From contig NC_080671.1 of the NCBI RefSeq assembly GCF_030247195.1, positions 17,062,843-17,126,842 of the forward strand: a stretch of 64,000 nt of DNA, in the 5' to 3' direction. The DNA is from Topomyia yanbarensis (Eukaryota; Arthropoda; Insecta; Diptera; Culicidae). A program made the translations under genes and the position numbers. Positions 58,701-64,000 of the stretch are shown here, piece after piece. How positions within the stretch are numbered: position 1 is the stretch's first letter; every line of letters begins with the position of its first letter. The notes below the pieces were generated by a model. That model ran no database searches. It had not been told where the DNA came from and saw only the letters and a program-made list of their open reading frames with translations.

Positions 58701-61700
58701 ACGCCCAATTCCTAAGGTATCACATACTCTCGCGTACATCATTGACATCTCGTCAATTTCTTCGCCTGCTTATTTCTCCTCGCGCCTTAGTCACGGATGC
58801 CCTTCGCGATATTGTCCGGAGGCCTCCCAAATACTGGTTCAAAAGCTACAAAGCTAAAAATATTCACATCTCGCAAGATGCACATAAAAGGAGCGTCACA
58901 ATTCACTTGAATTTACATTCAAGAACATGTAAAAATGCGCTTTGTTCAAAATTCGCCATCTCCATCAAACTGAGTTCTATATCAAAAGAGGCTCAATAAT
59001 TTATTTCACAGGTCAAAACATGTAAAATTCCATTATTAGACAGCAAAATACGTCGCAATGTTGTTTACGTCAAATATAATTTTCATGTTTTCTAAGTGTG
59101 TAGTGACATCGCTGATGTCCGGTAGGCCTTCGCTGAAATTGTGCCTCTTGTGGTTGATTTGGTCATAGAAGAGTAACGCCTTAGCCATTTTGATAAGACA
59201 CTTTATTGCGGATGAGATTCTAACATGCAAAGATCAGTAGGTGCAATGATCGCACATAATTTCGCCGATCTTCTGCCGTCTCTACGCGGTCAGCTTTCCA
59301 ATAGCGGAACGATTTTTCGAGATCCTACTTTCCAATCTCTGCTACCTTGGCTGTGCTGGCTTTTCCCGGTGATGTTGAGACTGATCGCCTCTAGGTGTAA
59401 ATCGGTATCCTAAACATCTTGTGGTTGCCACTGCAGCACAGAATACTTCCAGCTTCAGCACAAATTCCAGGTGAACTGGAAGCACGTAACCATTTATGAC
59501 CTGGAGTTCACAGGTCAACTTATAAGAATACTGCAGCTTCGGGATGCTGGCACGCGACATTGGATCCATGTCGCGACATTGCACAACTGCTTCATCCACA
59601 TTAAAAACCGAATCGCGTAGCAGCTACCGATCAAAAGGTGGGTCTTCTGGTAACGATTCTCTTTTTTCCTTTTTCTTAACGACTAAGAGTGAGTCATGTT
59701 TTTGTTTTTATCTTGTAAAGAGCGAGACGATGAAGGAAGAAAGTGCAGAACAGCGTAGAATAAAGTCATCAAGCTTAGAGTTTGCTGACGACGCACACGC
59801 AACCCGTTGTGTTCTACTGCAGGAGTCAGGACCGCCTTGAGTACCGTGGCTCTTAATATTAAAAAACTTTTTCTTCCAGTACCTTACTTTAAATATACGT
59901 TAAATTTAATCAAAAAAATATTTGCCCACTCACGTAAAACAGCATTGCTACGGCTCTGGACATTGGAATCTAACTCCATACTATGGTGTCCGTATCAAAC
60001 AACATGGATAGCAAGAATTGAAGCAAACGCCTTCCGTGGTAGGACCCTATTAATCTTCCGCCATACGAAGACCGCTGTAAATTACTAGGTCTACACATGC
60101 TTGAAACGAGAAGAAGAGGAGCCCAAGCTGTTTTCAACCAACCATATACAAAGAAGCTGGACTGCCCATAAAATCATAAGAGTCCCATATTGAAAACCAA
60201 TAAGTCGAGAAAAACGCTGTTCAAGATTTACATTTTTGTTGAACCTTATAGATGGGACAACCATGTTTTGGTATTTTTTCGATATTTTTTTAACGAACCT
60301 GGCAATCTTATTTGTGCATTGTGATTCAGTGGTGATACAGAAAACAGTTCAACTGATAACTCATTTTCGACAAAAATCCATATGGGACTCTTATGCTTTT
60401 ATGGGCAGTGGAAGAGACCGTTGACTACAGGTCAAAATCCGCACTCACAATCGAGGAAGATGCGTTAACGGCAGGCGTACAACAAGACTGAACGCTGGCG
60501 GCCCAAGATTTAGCAACATGAAAGTTTGAGATATATTCGGTCATGAATCGGATCACTTGGATTGTTCAGCCACGAGAACGATGATGATATTAACTGTTGT
60601 GTGTCCAACAAAAAAAACTCCTTTAACAGGCCGGCGTGGATACCCGGGTACCCACAAATTGAAATTCTCATCGCTATGGCTTCCTTTAACCGATTTATAC
60701 ACTTTTAGATGTATTGGATTCAGTCCAGTTTTTGATACTGTGAAGTCGAGCCGGATGAATGGATCTGGTTCTTGGTAATCCGGATTTTCCGGAGTAATGC
60801 TTCAGGACCAGGCCATGATTTGTAAATTTTTCTGATATCCTAGAAATAAGAGTATCAAAACATTTCAAATTATCTTGAAAGTCTGTTATTAATTGTTACA
60901 GGACTATATCGCAATTTTACCTCGGAATGGCCACTCACGGCCCCATGGGAACCTGCTTCGGGATGTCCGGAACGGTTAGATCACCAAACGGTTCCAAAAC
61001 AACGAGATACAGCCTGCTGATGCAATTCGAAGAATTTTGATACCCATATTGCAAGTATTCCATTGAAATTCACAAATAGTAACATACTACCGGAAAACCG
61101 GATTCCCGGAAATCAGGAATCAGAAATTATTGGCTTAAATGGCACGTTCCCCGTATGTAATCGGGAATTTGTGCCTTGCCGTGTGTTTTCATCATGTCCT
61201 CAGCGGAAGGAAAGGACAAGGAGGTCTGGGGAAGTAGAATTGGAAGGGTGGGAAAAATAACAGCACAAAAATAAAAATAAACAACAGATAAGTTAAGCTC
61301 ACAAGTAGTTCAACTCGCCTGCGAGTAAGCCTAAAGCTCTTTACCATATTGGATAAGAAACTTTAGTATGTCTCTGAGTTTCAGTCGTCCAAACATGGTT
61401 TCGTCTATATAAGGATGGCCGAATACTCGTAATCGCAATTGCGCTACCGCTGGACAGTTGCACATCAAATGATATGAGGTTCCGCAGTCGGATTCACAAA
61501 GACCACATGAAAAAGACTCAGCGCGCTGAATAGTTGCCATATGATAATTGAGTTTGCAGTGGCCGGTTAAAGCCCTGGTCAGCATGCCGCAATAGAGCTT
61601 TGAAAAATGTAGGAGATTTTTCGAAACCACTGGACATAATTGTTCTAGAAACGCCTTTGTTTGGCGACACGTTTGTAGATTTCTCCAATAATTGCGGTGC

Positions 61701-63522
61701 TCGGACGAAGCCCAGGACCGCATTTTTTCCCTTATCCAACTTATCGAAAATGGCAGCGCGGGCTCAGGACCAACGAAGTCAATCGTTGAACCTACCCTGG
61801 CCAATTCGTCAGCCCATTCATTTCCAGTAATTCCGCAATGTTCGGGCACCCAGACAAGGTATATAGTGTTGACAATGCTTAGTTGTTCGATTTGGGTTCG
61901 GCACGCGATCACTAGCTTGGACCGTGATTTGTCTGAGCTAAGGGCCTTGATTGCAGCCTGACTATCGGGGCAGAAGTTTATAACTCTGTCGAACAAACTC
62001 AGTTGAAGGGCCGATTGTACCCCGCAAATAATCGCAAAGATTTCTGCTTGGAATACAGTATAGTATCTACCTAGTGAGTGAGATTATTCCAATCTCATTT
62101 CACGACAGTAGACACCAGCACCAGCACATCCCTCCACCAGAGAACCGTCAGTGCAACATACCACTTGCGTTTGTTGTCGTCTTTCCATATAGCCATACAA
62201 CCACTCCACTTGAGAGGGAATCTTCAGACGGAATTTCCTGTAAGGAAAACTACATGTGAGTGTAATATCGCGAGGAGCAAGAATCGTGTCGCAATTTTAC
62301 CTCGGAAGGGCCCCTCACGGCCTCATGGGAGCCTGCTCCGGGATGTCCGGAACGATTAGATCACCAAATAGTTCCAAATGCTGATGGAATTCGAAGAATT
62401 TTGATACCTATATTGGAAGTATTCCATTGAAATTCACAAATAGTAACATACTTCCGGAAATCCTGATTCCCGGGAACCGAATGAATTAACCATTTTTACC
62501 AATCTAGAAGTGGATGAGCTTCCGAATCCAATACACCCAAATGTGTCAAAATCGGCTGGAAATCTCTTTAGTTATTAGCATTTCGGTTTTACGGGTACCC
62601 GGGTGTTCTCGTCGGTCTTTTACGTAATAAAAAAAAATTCTGAAGCCCCTTCACTATTTCAACAATATTATTAACCCAAAAGCTTTACTTAGTGAAGTTC
62701 TAAGATGTCACAAAATTTGAATTTCCAGCTAAGGATAAAACAGTGGAATTTCATTTATTTAAACTTAAAAAAGTACCCAGGTACCCCGTCGGAAATTGAA
62801 TGCCAAACGACTTGAAGATATACGAATCGTCGAAAAAATCGTAAAAAATAATACTTGCAAATTCTTGGAATCTTGCGAATTATTGAAAACAAATATTTCC
62901 TCCAATTTTCTAGATTAGAGGTATAGCACCTCCCCTTACATCCCCGGTGATCGCAATCAACCGAGCCTTGCAGGGGAATCCGGCGATCGAAGATGCCACT
63001 GGCGTTGCCAGCAGTCAGGAGCAGCCACTCGAAACAACAACACAATCACAGGAGGCTATGCAGCAAAGAGCGCAACGTGACCTGCTCAGTTCTTACCCTA
63101 GAAAATTCTTCACCCGGAAGAAGATTTACCATGCGATTGAGGAGCAGATGAAGAAGTACACAGAACTGTCAAGTTATTTGAAGATTTGATATACATGGTT
63201 GAAACATTTATTTCTAGGAATGGATTCAACGGCAAAAAATGTTTGTTGAGAGCGATTTGCGAAGCTGCCGAAATTCCGATGCTGGAGAATAACGGCGTTG
63301 TGGGCGATTTGGTTCACATAATTCTTAGGTGAGAGTTTCATTCAGATCGTTGAATGCCGTATAATTAATGTTCTAAATTACAGCCCATCGTCGTCGCAGG
63401 ACGAAAATCTGCCTGCAGAATTCTACAAGGCCGAAAAATTGGGTATTGAAGGAAACTGTCAAAAATACTACAAATACTGTAAAGAAAATATCCTTGATAC
63501 GTTCAGTTTCATGATGGAATAA
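49764..63522 (+). CDS. DM4/DM12-domain-like secreted protein, five exons
   Basis: Inferred exons: 49764-49949, 50022-50147, 62914-63155, 63218-63328, 63384-63522, encoding about 267 residues. All boundaries use GT and AG and keep frame. Residues 1-26 are a hydrophobic signal peptide (IGAITIISVVCGAAA), followed by NQT at 32-34, a possible glycosylation site. RDKR at 48-51 is a furin-type site just ahead of SLFFPY, where the insect DM4/DM12 family begins (RSLxFP). Family features then follow in order: LLIAIAVPL, RNIFVSYNFEGNY, IYHAIEEQM, NGFNGKKCLLRAICEAAE and GVVGDLVHIIL, with late cysteines in GNCQKYYKYC. Function of the family is largely unknown. Start chosen at 49764 because an in-frame upstream ATG (49683) would precede the signal peptide. 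Exon 3 could instead begin at 62974. AATAAA overlaps the stop codon. Confidence 0.8.
51803..51828. repeat. (TATC)n microsatellite and T-run
   Basis: Four to five tatc units followed by about nine T. It lies at the 3' end of the minus-strand R1-like element and may be its tail. Confidence 0.7.
51829..55440 (-). mobile_element. R1-clade non-LTR retrotransposon, 5'-truncated, in the intron
   Basis: A minus-strand element with the end of the endonuclease, a whole RT, the C-terminal finger and a 3' UTR of about 730 bp (51829-52560) containing two or three copies of 'gagctaaatggctca' with 'catcggtatc'. The 1-1150 fragment shares this UTR. It is antisense to the host gene. R1 elements proper sit in 28S rDNA; this copy does not, and related R1-clade families are known to be dispersed. 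Confidence 0.75.
52560..55330 (-). pseudogene. R1-like ORF2: endonuclease end, RT, zinc finger
   Basis: In minus-strand order: GNFIAWALGWSSRVTNT (endonuclease, with Asn-Phe-Ile where DFN is usual), SVSKFQRDGRD and DVTFCSP, then ERKWKTEAFNIDLF, NPWGDAYRVV, LLPKPGKP, YRPICLLDTLRK, FGFHKGASTVDAI, TIDLKNAFNGANW, GVPEGSILGP, GFVDDVSP (one of the usual YADD residues altered) and IAHHKTEVLL. The C-terminus has CPECATMQDTPEHVVFEC, a CCHC finger. Frames change near 54800, 53950, 53530 and 53250, and the stop is at about 52560. It is inactive. Confidence 0.75.
55585..55935 (+). pseudogene. CR1-like RT fragment
   Basis: Plus-strand translation in two frames: DTVYTDLKSSFDRVDH, then LGTYLRDRTLVVKIGCVF and NNSGVPQGGNLGPFIFTLFINDL. 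These match RT palm blocks of the 12516-13984 copy (YTDLKAAFDRVDH; SGVPQGNNLGP). Ends before the ADD motif. About 115 residues remain. Confidence 0.65.
56083..58750 (-). pseudogene. R4/Dong-like retrotransposon: RT, zinc finger, RLE endonuclease
   Basis: Minus strand, in order: PTYLLPKDIPITCLTSLPK and LTEEQKGCKK (RT fingers), MLRILRGTFQDDS (motif region, deleted), LTFYMDDIQIYA (catalytic), YKYIGYLQHPEIRH and INTFAVPVLTYSFGVIK (thumb), PYIDKAASNLWLKRGKLY, a finger CWMCHALHEICDHITAGC, and NRPDILVYDK, the PD motif of a restriction-like endonuclease. An endonuclease at the C-terminus rather than an N-terminal one separates this from every other LINE in the window. R4/Dong is inferred from this architecture and motif wording. 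Multiple frameshifts make it inactive; the N-terminus is missing. Confidence 0.65.
58751..59829. other. Unassigned intronic DNA
   Basis: May include decayed N-terminal sequence of the R4/Dong-like element, since coding-like texture continues on the minus strand to about 58860. No motif is clear beyond that. Confidence 0.3.
59830..60140 (+). pseudogene. CR1-like RT thumb fragment
   Basis: Plus strand: LESNSILWCPYQTTWIARIEA resembles SAPIWCPHTSIWINRIEA of the 12516-13133 copy, and after a shift LPPYEDRCKLLGLHMLETRRR matches its PPYIDRCRLLDMETLAKRR. Frameshifts and a deletion separate the parts. Confidence 0.6.
60909..61107 (+). repeat. Direct duplication, copy 1 (about 195 bp)
   Basis: Starts 'tcgcaattttacctcgga' and ends near 'ccggattcccgg'. 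Nearly the same sequence lies at 62289-62485, differing by scattered substitutions and a short deletion of about 20 bp. Confidence 0.7.
61331..62260 (-). pseudogene. RNase H and C-terminus of an I-group LINE
   Basis: Minus strand: CTDGSLVEGCAGAGVY, FQAEIFAIICG, FCPDSQAAIKAL and GNEWADELARVG supply all four RNase H acidic positions. They are followed by LTRALTGHCKLNYHM and a CGLCESDCGTSYHLMCNC finger, ending KFLIQYGKEL. A frameshift near 62075-62085 separates the first block from the 221-residue frame 61996-61331. It differs from the 10086-12250 protein (DSQAALLAL, HILCHC) but has the same plan, so it belongs to a related family. RT is missing, and the element is antisense to the host gene. 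Confidence 0.7.
62289..62485 (+). repeat. Direct duplication, copy 2 (about 195 bp)
   Basis: Second copy of 60909-61107, starting 'tcgcaattttacctcgga' and ending near 'gattcccggg'. Confidence 0.7.
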
Positions 63523-64000
63523 AATGTTTCCCGAAATTGAGCAGTTAGTTTAGAGTGACCGGGTGCAAAACAACATTCCAACACCTAATTACGATCGGCG
63601 TATTAGGGAAACACCCCAGTCGCATTTTTTCCCTCACATACGCGATAAACCTGGCTTGAGTTGTCACAGTTGTACCCTGCGGCATCCGCTCATTAGGGGG
63701 GAGCTCTAATTCATAAATGGTCTAATAAACAGCGTTCAGAGCAAAGTTGCCGCCGCTGCCGTCACCATTTCTTAGCAGACACTTTTGGTTCGATCTGATG
63801 TGTCATAGCCATAGCCACATACATTGTGGAGCAGAAAATTAATCAAGTTATGTAGTTGAGACGAATGTGTAGTACCAATAACCGATCAGCATGGGAATGG
63901 GTATACCTGACTCGCCACCAGCCTGTCACAAGCGATGAATCGTTCAAGTGTGAATTATCAATTAATCCTCCGGTACAAAATGCTCAGGAGATAACATAAT
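63523..64000 (+). other. 3' flank of the DM4/DM12-like gene
   Basis: Follows the stop codon. An AATAAA overlaps the stop itself (63518-63523) and another AATAAA lies at 63723. No further gene is recognised before the window ends. Confidence 0.4.

Larger units (their letters stand above)
60630..62616. repeat. Composite repeat with 'acccgggtaccc' inverted ends
   Basis: The left edge 'cggcgtggatacccgggtaccc' (60632-60653) and the right edge 'cgggtacccgggtgttctcgtcgg' (about 62593-62616) are approximate inverted repeats. Their inner neighbours (60653-60780; 62490-62592) are also complementary with mismatches, for example 'gtattggattc' against 'gaatccaatac'. Inside is a direct duplication of about 195 bp (60909-61107 and 62289-62485) that brackets an RNase H remnant. 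It may be one DNA element with an inserted LINE end, or several insertions. Confidence 0.45.
50148..62913 (+). other. 12.8-kb intron 2 of the DM4/DM12-like gene
   Basis: Donor gtaagt at 50148 and acceptor 'ccaattttctag' ending at 62913, both phase 0. The interior carries R1-like, CR1-like, R4/Dong-like and RNase H-bearing remnants in both orientations. The first 1.6 kb (50148-51800) and the interval 58751-59829 hold nothing that I can assign. The other introns are 72, 62 and 55 bp. An extra small exon inside cannot be excluded by eye. Confidence 0.65.

Noticed and set aside
1..64000. Endogenous viral sequence
   Set aside because: All RT-bearing sequences have LINE-type motif order. No LTRs, protease, integrase or viral structural motifs were recognised.

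Overview
The window is eukaryotic, AT-rich and densely packed with transposable elements. It looks like an insect, most probably a culicine mosquito. The grounds are an insect-specific DM4/DM12-type gene, side-by-side decayed non-LTR retrotransposons that look like the R1, I, LOA, CR1, RTE and R4/Dong clades, a tRNA-derived SINE, and short TTAA- or TAT-flanked MITEs. Genus and clade names come from remembered protein motifs; no search was run.

Layout. 1-3180: an R1-like remnant, then a frameshifted CR1-like element ending in a TAAA-rich tail. 3181-9235: mostly unassigned DNA with one copy of a dispersed repeat (5555-6150). 9236-14365: another copy of that repeat, then a minus-strand RNase H-bearing element whose reverse transcriptase gene is split by a nested CR1-like insertion. 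14830-20530: two oppositely oriented truncated copies of one I-like element around a 3.1 kb foldback element with TTAA target duplications. 20912-24960: weakly bounded repeats including a CpG-rich, roughly 400-bp tandem series. 27862-28086: a palindromic MITE. 28381-28900: an RTE-like remnant. 29701-33191: a hAT-like element with 8-bp target duplications and a nested SINE. 33284-38580: remnants of CR1-like coding and of a gag-like ORF1. 38705-41800: an I-like 3' end split by a head-to-tail cluster of the dispersed repeat. 41830-48255: a nearly complete but decayed I-clade element carrying two MITEs.

The one host gene I can support runs on the plus strand from 49764 to 63522. Its five inferred exons encode a secreted DM4/DM12-like protein of about 267 residues. 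Exons 1-2 and exons 3-5 are separated by a 12.8 kb intron filled with R1-like, CR1-like, R4/Dong-like and RNase H-bearing remnants, whereas the other three introns are 55-72 bp.

Nothing else looks like an intact gene. No tRNA, rRNA or CRISPR array was seen. All retroelement reading frames carry stops, frameshifts or truncations, so none appears autonomous. The most notable structures are the foldback element, the interrupted I-like copy whose uninterrupted counterparts are also in the window, and the TE-expanded intron.
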